NCBI GenBank assembly: GCA_964545585.1
Contig: CAZJFT010000010.1
Span: 1-24,484 of the forward strand
Reading direction: 5' to 3'
DNA from: UBA9642 sp964545585
GTDB lineage: Archaea > Nanobdellota > Nanobdellia > Woesearchaeales > UBA9642
DNA length: 24,484 bases
This document shows positions 8,193-15,260 of the stretch, piece by piece (positions within the stretch are counted from its first letter, which is position 1; each line of letters opens with the position of its first letter). The notes beneath the pieces are model-generated. The model was not told where the DNA came from and ran no database searches. It worked only from the letters and a program-made list of their open reading frames with translations. Both the position numbers and the translations under genes were made by a program.

Positions 8193-8201
8193 TTTTTTTT
8201 T
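8193..8201 (+). terminator. T9 terminator
   Basis: A run of nine T residues directly follows the stop of the small membrane protein, between convergent genes. Confidence 0.65.
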
Positions 8202-8209
8202 AAGGATTC

Positions 8210-8854
8210 TTATTTTTTATAAGGCATAATCATCCCATTAGACAATTTTATGTCCTCATCAATAAGCTCTCCACTCGTCCATAGATGATCTTTCTCTGAT
8301 GCCTTATTACTCGGCTTAAACCGCGTATTTGAATTTATATGACTGTAATCGAAAATTACAGGCTCGAATTCATATGTTATTATGCCCTGCTCAAGCCTCT
8401 CTGACCCCGGCTGATAATATTGCACATTACCTGTCGAATCATAAATAAGTTTCTCTTCAGGCCTGAAAAATATCATCCTATGCAATTCTTCATCAGAATA
8501 ATTCTTCAACGACAGGCCTTTCTCAGACTTATAATGTTGTGTGGGAGCGCCCGCCCTGAAGAAATTCTCACCATCCTTATATACTACAAATCCTACATTC
8601 TGATTGCCATAGTTTGCTTTGGAGAAATTCAATGCCTTGCCATAGACCTCTTCCAAAGTGTTGATGTTTTTTCCGTTCTCCTTCACCAAGAACCCCTTAT
8701 CAATCAATAACAATAATCCGTCATCGACTTTTATATAATCAGTATCCATTCCATGAGATAATTTCCTGCTCATAGGGTCTACCTTAGAATAATTATTCTC
8801 TAATTTTGCGACAAGATAATCGAGCATTTCCGTCTGTTGTTTTTTATTGATCAT
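8210..8854 (-). CDS. Unknown 214-aa soluble protein
   Basis: A longer frame reaches 8908, but the ATG at 8854 (MINKKQQTEML) is preceded by GGAGGA at 8861-8866 with a 6-nt spacer. I take that as the start. The product is 214 aa, polar, and lacks a signal peptide or transmembrane segment. The central part has alternating strands (VGFVVYKDGENFFRAGAP) and an acidic/aromatic C-terminal half (YEFEPVIFDYSHIN). I recognise no family motif. It lies 25 bp after the Lrp-like regulator on the same strand and is led by a ribosome site rather than its own clear promoter, so it is probably the regulator's operon partner. Confidence 0.65.
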   Translation of the reverse strand: MINKKQQTEMLDYLVAKLENNYSKVDPMSRKLSHGMDTDYIKVDDGLLLLIDKGFLVKENGKNINTLEEVYGKALNFSKANYGNQNVGFVVYKDGENFFRAGAPTQHYKSEKGLSLKNYSDEELHRMIFFRPEEKLIYDSTGNVQYYQPGSERLEQGIITYEFEPVIFDYSHINSNTRFKPSNKASEKDHLWTSGELIDEDIKLSNGMIMPYKK

Positions 8855-8879
8855 TTTTATTCCTCCATATATAAAATCC

Positions 8880-9356
8880 CTAATGTTCTGCGAACAATAA
8901 TTCTGCATGCATCCTGTCAGACAGGAATCCTTCCCTTTTTATGTCTTCTAGGATGAACATCTCCTGTTTTGCCTCTATCTTGAACCTTTCAAGCAATTCA
9001 TTGAACCTCTGCATGTCGTTCATGTCCCTGAATATTGCCTCGACAAGAAAATCGAAACCATTATTCACCTTGAAGACAGAATTTATATTCTCGTTCTTCA
9101 GCAAAAAATCCTTGAATTCTTCCCTGGAATCTCTCATAACCCTAAATAGCATATTCACTTTTATGTCAAAACCTATCTTCTTGAAATCAATGAGCGATGT
9201 ATGCTTCCTGATGAGATCCTTCTCGAATTCTTTGACCTTGTCAAAGATGGTACTCACAGGAATGGCTGTCAATCTACTTATTCTAGTAAGATTCTCTCTA
9301 GAATTATTCCTTAAAAAAGTCATCAATACAATATCTTTCTTTGACTGGAAACGCAT
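8880..9356 (-). CDS. Lrp/AsnC-family transcription regulator
   Basis: From the ATG at 9356 the product is 158 aa, the usual Lrp size. The N-terminal third is an AsnC-type helix-turn-helix (NLTRISRLTAIPVSTIFDKV). It is followed by an alpha/beta RAM-like ligand and oligomerisation domain containing FLVEAIFRDMNDMQ. Such proteins bind DNA as dimers or octamers and often regulate their own gene. A longer frame to 9425 exists. However, the TATA-like gtatatag at 9384-9377 lies about 25 bp before 9356, and the perfect dyad 9379-9395 overlaps it, so 9356 is the better start and autoregulation is likely. It is divergent from the 524-aa unknown gene and probably co-transcribed with the 214-aa unknown gene. 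Confidence 0.78.
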   Translation of the reverse strand: MRFQSKKDIVLMTFLRNNSRENLTRISRLTAIPVSTIFDKVKEFEKDLIRKHTSLIDFKKIGFDIKVNMLFRVMRDSREEFKDFLLKNENINSVFKVNNGFDFLVEAIFRDMNDMQRFNELLERFKIEAKQEMFILEDIKREGFLSDRMHAELLFAEH

Positions 9357-9378
9357 GCGAGACACCCCCAAAGCAACT

Positions 9379-9395
9379 ATATACAAAGTGTATAT
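9379..9395. promoter_or_regulatory. Perfect dyad over the Lrp-like gene's TATA box
   Basis: atataca-aag-tgtatat is a perfect 7-bp inverted repeat with a 3-bp spacer. It overlaps the minus-strand TATA-like element of the regulator gene. A bound dimer there would block TBP, so this is a candidate autoregulatory operator. Confidence 0.5.
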
Positions 9396-9398
9396 TGC

Positions 9399-9520
9399 TT
9401 CAGGAATATAATCTTTTCCAACCATAAATTCCTGAATGCTTCAGAAAATTCCTGAACCAAGCATAAAATAGGCAAGAAATACGCACAAAACAAGCTTTTC
9501 TGAAGCAAAAATCCTGAACC
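9399..9520. repeat. Cluster of CCTGAA-type motifs between divergent genes
   Basis: attcctgaa occurs at 9428-9436 and 9448-9456, inverted at 9399-9407 (ttcaggaat), with a near copy atcctgaacc at 9511-9520. tgcttcagaa (9437-9446) and ttctgaagca (9498-9507) are exact inverted copies. cctgaaccaagcataa at 9451-9466 recurs with one base deleted at 9513-9527. Confidence 0.55.
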
Positions 9521-9530
9521 AGCATAACCT

Positions 9531-9537
9531 TTATATA
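9531..9537 (+). promoter_or_regulatory. TATA box for the 524-aa unknown protein
   Basis: ttatata within cctttatatacc is centred 26 bp before the ATG at 9560, consistent with a leaderless mRNA. Confidence 0.6.
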
Positions 9538-9559
9538 CCTTAAACCCATGAAATGATAC

Positions 9560-11134
9560 ATGAAAGATGTGGAATCAGAGATACTCAACAAGTTCAGGAA
9601 TGAGCCTAAAGAGTATGAAACGACAGGATTAGCGAGGGCTATATTTCCAGAATATGCTGAAATAGATGAGCTTCTCAATAGTTCAGACAAGCAGAGACAG
9701 AACGAAGGAAAAGCACAGAAATTCAAGCTCCATAGAAAATTATTGTATTATCTGAACAAACTAGTGGAAGAAAGGATACTTACTGTAATCAGGATACAGG
9801 AAAAAGGAGAGAAAGTATTTGCATTAGCCATGAGCGAAGGCAACATAACGATAGAGAAAGGACATAAGAAAATAACCATAACAAAGCCAGCAGCAGCATC
9901 AAACCATATAGAGACATATGAAAAGCAGGGACTGATGAAAAAATTCGATGAGCAGACATTGATAAACAGGCTCAATGCAGTCATGCTGGAATGCTCCATG
10001 ATAAAACCAGACAAGGCGTATGCGATAATACGTGAAATGTTCAATAATGTGAATGATGTGATTGCACTAAACGATTTCCAGAAACACCTGAACGATGAAT
10101 GTATGCACTTAATGAATAAACTGTCACAGGATTGCTTGGACATGGACAAGACAATATCCGTAATCATAAATTTCGAGGATATAGACAAGAAATCACTAAA
10201 AGGATTCATAACACAATATGCAGAGATGAACCCTAAACGTATAAATATGGTGTTCAACACCAATTCCAGAGAGCTACAGAAAAATTCAGATATATGGGAA
10301 CACATAATAAAAGAGTTCTCAGAAAAGAAGATAAAGATAAACATAAAGAACAAGGACATCAATAATGCACCCTCAATGATCGGGAGGGCAGGCATATATA
10401 CATTCAATGAGGAAGAATACAACACATACATTAAGATGGTGAAGGGAAGGACTATAGGCATATCATGCAGCCAATCAAGCATCGCGATAAACATGAACAA
10501 GTTCTTCGAGACATACAAGACAGGGACAGAATTCAGGCAAGCAGTTATGAACGCGGCAAAAGTGCTGCTTTCCGCAAATGCAATACAGCGAAGGAAAAGC
10601 AATGAATATTTCAGGAACATAAACAACCAGAACGGACAATACGCAGCAGACTTCTATAGGTTCAGCAGGAATTATATACGGTTATGGAACTATGATTGGC
10701 ACAAGGACATCAAAGACAATCAGGAGATGATAGGATTATTGGACAGCACAAAAGAATTGATAGAGCATTTCTGCATGTCAGAAGAGACGATATTCAAGAG
10801 CTGCGGCATACCGATAAGGTTCAGGGTATCGTTCAGCTCAGCATTCAAGAATTTCGACAGCAAGTTCATGGGTGAAAGAGAATACAAGAAGACGACAGTC
10901 AGAAACATAGATGATTACCAATCAGGAGATATAAAAGATTTCATAATCGCAAGAGAAAAACTTTTCGAGATATTCGAGGGGTGCGACAGGCTGAGGATAT
11001 TCAGGAGCCATGAATCATCTACACAGGAGATATTCAGAGAATTCAGCTTCATGCTTAACACATACAAGATACCTTTTTTCACATATGATTTCAGCCAGCT
11101 GAGAGGGACAATCAAGTTGACAAATTTCATGTGA
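9560..11134 (+). CDS. Unknown 524-aa protein with a winged-helix-like N-terminus
   Basis: I do not recognise the family. Residues 1 to about 90 resemble a winged helix (EILNKFRNEPKEYETTGLA, then a helical stretch ending LNKLVEERILTVIRI). The rest is a large soluble alpha/beta region with two hydrophobic strand-like segments, DKTISVIINFEDID near 195 and RINMVFNTNSREL near 225. A second half is rich in Phe, Arg and Asn (SNEYFRNINNQNGQ, GIPIRFRVSFSSAF, then KIPFFTYDF). There is no signal peptide or transmembrane helix. It is leaderless from a clear TATA box, divergent from the Lrp-like regulator, and followed after 39 bp by the thymidylate-synthase-like gene. The layout suggests a two-gene unit possibly under Lrp control; a DNA or nucleotide role is only a guess. 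Confidence 0.75.
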   Translation: MKDVESEILNKFRNEPKEYETTGLARAIFPEYAEIDELLNSSDKQRQNEGKAQKFKLHRKLLYYLNKLVEERILTVIRIQEKGEKVFALAMSEGNITIEKGHKKITITKPAAASNHIETYEKQGLMKKFDEQTLINRLNAVMLECSMIKPDKAYAIIREMFNNVNDVIALNDFQKHLNDECMHLMNKLSQDCLDMDKTISVIINFEDIDKKSLKGFITQYAEMNPKRINMVFNTNSRELQKNSDIWEHIIKEFSEKKIKINIKNKDINNAPSMIGRAGIYTFNEEEYNTYIKMVKGRTIGISCSQSSIAINMNKFFETYKTGTEFRQAVMNAAKVLLSANAIQRRKSNEYFRNINNQNGQYAADFYRFSRNYIRLWNYDWHKDIKDNQEMIGLLDSTKELIEHFCMSEETIFKSCGIPIRFRVSFSSAFKNFDSKFMGEREYKKTTVRNIDDYQSGDIKDFIIAREKLFEIFEGCDRLRIFRSHESSTQEIFREFSFMLNTYKIPFFTYDFSQLRGTIKLTNFM

Positions 11135-11173
11135 AATATCCATATGAAAGGTTCAGATTAATAAATAACGAAA

Positions 11174-11818
11174 ATGGAAATAAAAGAAAAAACCGTATTG
11201 GATGCGTGGAAGAAAGCATTGAGATACATATTGGAAAATGGCACAGATTTCGTGGATAGGGATGAACGCAATTGCAGGGAAACGCTCAATCTTACGATCA
11301 TAGTTGAGGAACCAGAAGAGGACTATGAGAAGCCTATAGATATGATGCAGCAATTCGAATGGGTATATCCGAGCAAAGAGGAGCTCGAATCCATAATACT
11401 CAGCAAAGAGCAGCCAGCAAGCTATGAATACAGTTATGGTCCAAGGATATTCAATTTTAAAGGAGTCGACCAGATAAACACTTTCATCATACCATTGCTG
11501 AAAAAGGATCCTACGAGCAGGAGAGCCGTAATCACGTTATTCGACCCATCAACTGATTCTAACCTATTGTCAAAGAATGTCCCCAGCCTATTATACATAT
11601 ACTTCAAGATAAAGGAAGACCGGCTGACATTGACATGCAGTATAAGGAGCAATGACTTGTTCATAGGTTGGCCCGGAAACATATATCAGATAGTGGTGCT
11701 ACAGAAGCATGTTGCGGAACTATTAGGCATAAAAATAGGTGCATTTACAACAATATCTGGATCAGCACACCTATTCCATGAGCATTTTGAGATGGTTGAA
11801 TCAATATTGAAGAAATGA
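11174..11818 (+). CDS. Thymidylate synthase-like protein, catalytic Cys replaced by Ser
   Basis: The 214-aa protein aligns by eye with the ThyA fold, shortened as in archaeal forms. YGPRI is at 88-92, and the dimer phosphate-binding arginines SRR are at 115-117. VPSLLYIYF (136-144) matches the active-site strand, and RSNDLFIGWPGNI (158-170) matches the R-S-x-D-x-F-L-G-x-P-F-N-I nucleotide loop with Asp161 and Asn169 kept. The family's nucleophile is the Cys after Pro in that strand; here codon 138 (11585-11587) is agc, Ser. ThyA methylates dUMP with methylene-tetrahydrofolate through that Cys, so this protein is unlikely to be a normal synthase. It may bind nucleotide or catalyse a different reaction. 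No ribosome site is evident; it is probably read with the upstream unknown gene. Confidence 0.75.
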   Translation: MEIKEKTVLDAWKKALRYILENGTDFVDRDERNCRETLNLTIIVEEPEEDYEKPIDMMQQFEWVYPSKEELESIILSKEQPASYEYSYGPRIFNFKGVDQINTFIIPLLKKDPTSRRAVITLFDPSTDSNLLSKNVPSLLYIYFKIKEDRLTLTCSIRSNDLFIGWPGNIYQIVVLQKHVAELLGIKIGAFTTISGSAHLFHEHFEMVESILKK

Positions 11819-11874
11819 TGCGTCATACATCTGAATCCTGTCGTGTATAATTCTGTAGTAGCAAATTTCAAAAA

Positions 11875-11884
11875 ATTTATAAAT
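11875..11884 (+). promoter_or_regulatory. TATA box for the small acidic protein
   Basis: atttataaat is centred 26 bp before the ATG at 11906, consistent with a leaderless mRNA. Confidence 0.6.
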
Positions 11885-11905
11885 TAGTGGCTTCAATTTT
11901 CAAAC

Positions 11906-12073
11906 ATGGCAACCGAAGAATATGAAGAGGACAATAATGACGATTTCGAGGACAACCCAGAATCCTTAAGGGATAATGACGAGATAGATGACGCAGAAGA
12001 AGCTTTCATGGAAGGATATGAAGAGGACCTTGAAGAGGAAGAAGAGAAAGAGCTAGAAGAAGAACCACAGTGA
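11906..12073 (+). CDS. Small acidic protein, 55 aa
   Basis: ATG to TGA gives 55 residues, more than half of them Asp or Glu, with a central IDDAEEAFMEGYEED segment between acidic stretches. It has its own TATA box at the leaderless distance and is followed by a T7 run, so it is very likely a real monocistronic gene. It would be missed by a 60-codon cutoff. The EEAF(M/L)xGYEE pattern seems familiar from small archaeal proteins, but I cannot name a family or function. The charge suggests a partner-binding or nucleic-acid-mimic protein; that is inference. Confidence 0.72.
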   Translation: MATEEYEEDNNDDFEDNPESLRDNDEIDDAEEAFMEGYEEDLEEEEEKELEEEPQ

Positions 12074-12090
12074 TTTCTAAAAGTATTATA

Positions 12091-12097
12091 TTTTTTT
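12091..12097 (+). terminator. T7 terminator
   Basis: A T7 run lies 17 bp after the small acidic protein, before the convergent minus-strand winged-helix gene. Confidence 0.5.
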
Positions 12098-12158
12098 AAT
12101 TATTTTATCGAACATTTTTCTAAACAATTCTCTCATAATCATCATTTCTTTCGAGAAC

Positions 12159-12434
12159 CTATTCCAATCCGAAGCTGTCGGTGAATTCAGCGATAAGCTT
12201 GTACTTGTTAAGATAATCAAAACCCTTCTGTGTCAAAGAATAAGTCTTGCCGCTCTTGTCATTGTTCATAACCACAAAATCCTTGCTCATAAGCTCCTTT
12301 AGATATTCTTCCATCATCTGATGGGAAAGATTGGACTTGTAAAGTATATGGGTTGGCCTAATACGATTGTTCTTGTCATGAATCGCCTTCAATATGTCAT
12401 AGATTATCTGCAATCTATCTCTTTTTTTTGCCAT
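12159..12434 (-). CDS. Archaeal winged-helix protein (HTH_45-like)
   Basis: The 91-aa protein matches the small archaeal winged-helix regulator pattern. RLQIIYDILKAI is followed by RIRPTHILYKSNLSHQMMEEYLKELMSKDFV, a beta wing (KSGKTYSLTQKG) and a C-terminal helix. Its first codons overlap the last 20 bp of the membrane protein gene in another frame, so the two are translationally coupled. The N-terminal basic MAKKRDR is typical of the family. It probably binds DNA as a dimer; targets are unknown. Confidence 0.8.
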   Translation of the reverse strand: MAKKRDRLQIIYDILKAIHDKNNRIRPTHILYKSNLSHQMMEEYLKELMSKDFVVMNNDKSGKTYSLTQKGFDYLNKYKLIAEFTDSFGLE

Positions 12435-13092
12435 GTTTAAGCATCAACAACAGGTTTATCAAAATCATCGAGTACGCAAGGAATTCCAAGACGTGCCCTA
12501 CAACATAATATACTTCATGGTCTACAGCGAAGAAATAATGCAATGCCCCAAACAGCAGGAATATCATCGCTATAAGCACAAGCAACGTGTTAGGTGTCCT
12601 ATGTCTTATGTAATTAAGGAAATAATTGAACGAGATGAATATGAGTATTATAGTTGACAACATATAGAAAAGCATTAGCTTGTTCCAAGTGAAAAGTATC
12701 GAAGTCACGACCAGTGCAGTCATCAAGAATGCGATCTTTATATCATCAGTCTTGAACTGTATATATGCCAAGATTATGAGCCCTATAATGAAAAATAGCG
12801 CATGCGCGTAAAGTCCGAACAGGTTCAATAAAGCGGCATCACGAAGATTTATCATACTCACTACTTGATCCGCAAGCTTCCATAATATTATTATGTTAAG
12901 CATCGCTTGAATTACATATGATAAGCATATGAAAACAAAAGCGGTGCTGAAAAGCTTTGCAGGCTTCTTGTCAGTCAACTTATAAACTTTGAAAGCGTAA
13001 TAACTAACAATGAGTGTTATTACAGCAAAAATTATCTCGAGGATTATGCTGTAAGTAAAAAACCAACTTGGACTGACGAATACGTACCCCAT
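12415..13092 (-). CDS. Multi-pass membrane protein paired with a winged-helix protein
   Basis: The 225-aa protein has about seven hydrophobic segments (about 13-35, 47-70, 88-110, 118-132, 136-158, 167-183, 194-215) joined by short polar loops. It ends in a basic HGKKKR tail. No transporter or enzyme motif was seen. The ATG at 13092 is supported by a minus-strand gtttaaaaa box centred 27 bp upstream (leaderless). It overlaps the downstream winged-helix gene by 20 bp. Similar membrane-protein/winged-helix pairs are known to me from other archaea, and a sensing role has been guessed for such pairs; the function here is unknown. Confidence 0.72.
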   Translation of the reverse strand: MGYVFVSPSWFFTYSIILEIIFAVITLIVSYYAFKVYKLTDKKPAKLFSTAFVFICLSYVIQAMLNIIILWKLADQVVSMINLRDAALLNLFGLYAHALFFIIGLIILAYIQFKTDDIKIAFLMTALVVTSILFTWNKLMLFYMLSTIILIFISFNYFLNYIRHRTPNTLLVLIAMIFLLFGALHYFFAVDHEVYYVVGHVLEFLAYSMILINLLLMLKHGKKKR

Positions 13093-13114
13093 AGTGATTA
13101 AGAGCAGAAATTCA

Positions 13115-13123
13115 TTTTTAAAC
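13115..13123 (-). promoter_or_regulatory. TATA box for the membrane/winged-helix operon
   Basis: Minus-strand gtttaaaaa is centred 27 bp before the ATG at 13092. Confidence 0.5.
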
Positions 13124-13162
13124 TTTATGGAATTGTGCTATGGAACATGCTTTAATAATGGA

Positions 13163-13170
13163 TATATAAA
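13163..13170 (+). promoter_or_regulatory. TATA box ahead of a hairpin, no gene downstream
   Basis: tatataaa is centred about 26 bp before the first base of a 10-bp hairpin at 13192. No plus-strand reading frame follows. The box is near-palindromic and could equally serve the minus strand. Confidence 0.4.
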
Positions 13171-13191
13171 GGATAAACTCTCATATTATCA

Positions 13192-13233
13192 GTTGGCTTG
13201 AGCAACCCTCAACCCCCACGCATTCAAGCCAAC
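13192..13233. other. Hairpin downstream of thrS, candidate small RNA
   Basis: gttggcttga (13192-13201) and tcaagccaac (13224-13233) form a perfect 10-bp stem with a 22-nt loop that is C-rich on the plus strand. accctca occurs in the loop (13205-13211) and again at 13238-13244. Read on the minus strand it lies 8 bp beyond the thrS stop, without a T-run after it. Read on the plus strand it starts where a TATA-driven transcript should start. It could be a small RNA or a thrS 3' structure. Confidence 0.45.
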
Positions 13234-13241
13234 AACCACCC

Positions 13242-15173
13242 TCATAATTCAAACAATATTTCTCTGCCCTTTATATTCTGAAGAACTTTGTCTACGAATT
13301 CATCTTTAGAGACCCCGAACTTCACTTTTCCATCAAGATTCCTGACGGCCAAAGTATTATTCTCGATCTCTTTGTCACCGATAGTTATCATCAACGGGAT
13401 TTTCTGCATCTGTGCATCTCTTACTTTCTTAGGAGTGGATTCAGTCCTGTCATCCACATCAACCCTCAAGCCATGCGATTCCCAATCTTTCTTCAACACA
13501 TTGCAGAAATCCACATGCCTGTCTGCGATAGGCAACAAGATTATCTGGACTGGGGACAGCCATAATGGGAACCTACCGGCAAAATGCTCTATCAGGAACC
13601 CTATGAATCTTTCATGGGTACCAAGCGGTGCACGATGAAGGACTACTGGAGTATGCTCCTTGCCATCCTGTCCTGCAAACTTCAGCCCGAACTTCGATGG
13701 CATGAACAGATCTATCTGATTGGTCGATGCAGTGAATTCTTTTCCTATAGCGCTCTTTATCTGGAAATCTATCTTCGGACCATAGAATGCTGCTCCTCCG
13801 ACCATGACCTTATATTTCACTCCTGACTCCTCCATCGCTTCTCTCATCAGGTTCTCTGCATCTATCCACATCTCTTCATCACCATGATATTTATCGCTTG
13901 CAGAATCCCTCAATGACAATTCCATCCAATAATCATTTATCCCAAGAATCTTATAATAATACTCATGAAGCCGTATCACATCTATGAATTCCTTTACTGC
14001 CTGTTCTTTCGAGCAATATATATGCGCATCATTCATCTGCATCCCTCGTACTCTCATCATTCCGAATAAAGCTCCTGAATGCTCATATCTATGGCACCAT
14101 CCGTATTCTGCGATCCTTAAAGGAAGCTCCCTGTAGCTTCTTGGTCTAGATTTGAAAATCATGTGATGGAATGGGCAATTCATCGGCTTGATATAATATC
14201 TCTCATTCTCTATGATCATCGGAGAGAACATGCTTTCAGTATAATGCGGCAGATGCTCGCTCGTATAGAACAGGCCTTCTTTTGTTATCAACGGAGTGGT
14301 CACACGTTGATATCCCCATGCTTTCTCTGTCTCTTTCGCCCAATTCTCTAATTCTTCTTTTATGATGTTCCCTTTTGGAAGCCATAATATCAGTCCTGGA
14401 CCTATCTCCTCTCGTACTTCAAATAGATCCATCTCCTTGCCTATCTTCCTGTGATCTCGCTTCTCTGCCTCTTCCATCATCTTCAAATATTCATCAAGCT
14501 CTTTCTTTGTGTTGAACGCTACGCCGTATATCCTCTGCAATTGCTTATTCTTGGAATCTGCACGCCAGTATGCTCCTGCGACTTTTGTAAGCTTCCAAGC
14601 CTTCAACGATGAAGTCCTAGGTACATGCGGTCCCCTACATAAGTCATAGAACTCTCCTTGCTTGTACATGCTGATATTCTCTGTATCAGGCATTTCTTCA
14701 ATCATCTCAACTTTGTATTCGTTCGTTGCGAAAAGCTTCAATGCTTCTCTCTTCGATAACTCTTCTCTCGTGACCTCCAAGTCCTCTTTTACTATCTTGT
14801 CCATCTCCTTCTCTATAACAATCAAGTCTTCAGGAGTGAAATTCCTTTCTGAATCCACATCATAATAGAATCCGTTCTCGACAACAGGGCCGATAGTAAG
14901 TTTAGTTCCAGGATATAATCTTAATAATGCCTGCGCCATCAAGTGAGTGCAAGAATGCCTTATCGTGTCCAATCCTTCAGCGTCTTTTCCTGTAAGTATC
15001 TGTATCTGAGAATCAGAATTTATCTTGAATGAAAGATCAACTGTAACGCCATTGACTTTTGCAGCGACAGCTTCCTTTGCAAGACGAGAGGATATTTTTT
15101 CTGCTATCTGCAATGCAGTAGTGCCTTCAGGCCATTCTTCCTTGCTCCCGTCAGGAAACGTAATTGAAACCAT
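13242..15173 (-). CDS. thrS: Threonyl-tRNA synthetase, bacterial type
   Basis: From the ATG at 15173 the protein is 643 aa, matching the 642-aa E. coli enzyme. It charges tRNA-Thr with threonine. Domains in order: TGS (about 1-61); the editing domain with H73/H77 (HSCTH) and C179/H183 (CRGPH), which hydrolyses Ser-tRNA-Thr; the class II catalytic core with zinc ligands C333 (MNCPFH), H384 and H513; motif 2 RYEHSGALFG; motif 3 near APLGTHERF; and the C-terminal anticodon domain. The longer frame to 15212 is disfavoured because minus-strand atttttaaatc lies 26 bp before 15173. Many archaea carry a ThrRS with an unrelated editing domain, so this complete bacterial-type enzyme suggests ancient transfer. 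Confidence 0.96.
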   Translation of the reverse strand: MVSITFPDGSKEEWPEGTTALQIAEKISSRLAKEAVAAKVNGVTVDLSFKINSDSQIQILTGKDAEGLDTIRHSCTHLMAQALLRLYPGTKLTIGPVVENGFYYDVDSERNFTPEDLIVIEKEMDKIVKEDLEVTREELSKREALKLFATNEYKVEMIEEMPDTENISMYKQGEFYDLCRGPHVPRTSSLKAWKLTKVAGAYWRADSKNKQLQRIYGVAFNTKKELDEYLKMMEEAEKRDHRKIGKEMDLFEVREEIGPGLILWLPKGNIIKEELENWAKETEKAWGYQRVTTPLITKEGLFYTSEHLPHYTESMFSPMIIENERYYIKPMNCPFHHMIFKSRPRSYRELPLRIAEYGWCHRYEHSGALFGMMRVRGMQMNDAHIYCSKEQAVKEFIDVIRLHEYYYKILGINDYWMELSLRDSASDKYHGDEEMWIDAENLMREAMEESGVKYKVMVGGAAFYGPKIDFQIKSAIGKEFTASTNQIDLFMPSKFGLKFAGQDGKEHTPVVLHRAPLGTHERFIGFLIEHFAGRFPLWLSPVQIILLPIADRHVDFCNVLKKDWESHGLRVDVDDRTESTPKKVRDAQMQKIPLMITIGDKEIENNTLAVRNLDGKVKFGVSKDEFVDKVLQNIKGREILFEL

Positions 15174-15193
15174 GCTATTGAGGATGAAACCAT

Positions 15194-15204
15194 GATTTAA
15201 AAAT
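15194..15204 (-). promoter_or_regulatory. TATA box for thrS
   Basis: Minus-strand atttttaaatc is centred 26 bp before the ATG at 15173. It supports that start over the upstream in-frame ATG at 15212, which would lie upstream of the box. Confidence 0.55.
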
Positions 15205-15229
15205 GTTACCAATGGATATTATCAGCAAC

Positions 15230-15239
15230 CTTTATAAAA
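15230..15239 (+). promoter_or_regulatory. TATA box for the secreted beta-rich protein
   Basis: ctttataaaa is centred 26 bp before the ATG at 15261, consistent with a leaderless mRNA. Confidence 0.6.
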
Positions 15240-15260
15240 AGAATTTGTTTCCATCGGCGA

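Noticed and set aside
8867..8877. TATA-like tttatatat just before the 214-aa gene
   Set aside because: It overlaps the 3' end of the upstream regulator and is only about 18 bp from the ATG, too close for a normal box. The GGAGGA site fits operon translation better.
9748..10626. Long minus-strand frame opposite the 524-aa gene
   Set aside because: It is an antisense shadow with a Ser/Phe/Leu-rich composition and no start signals. The plus frame has a TATA box at the right distance.
13192..13244. Box C/D or H/ACA RNA at the thrS hairpin
   Set aside because: No convincing RUGAUGA plus CUGA pair or ACA trailer was found; only the hairpin and TATA are clear.
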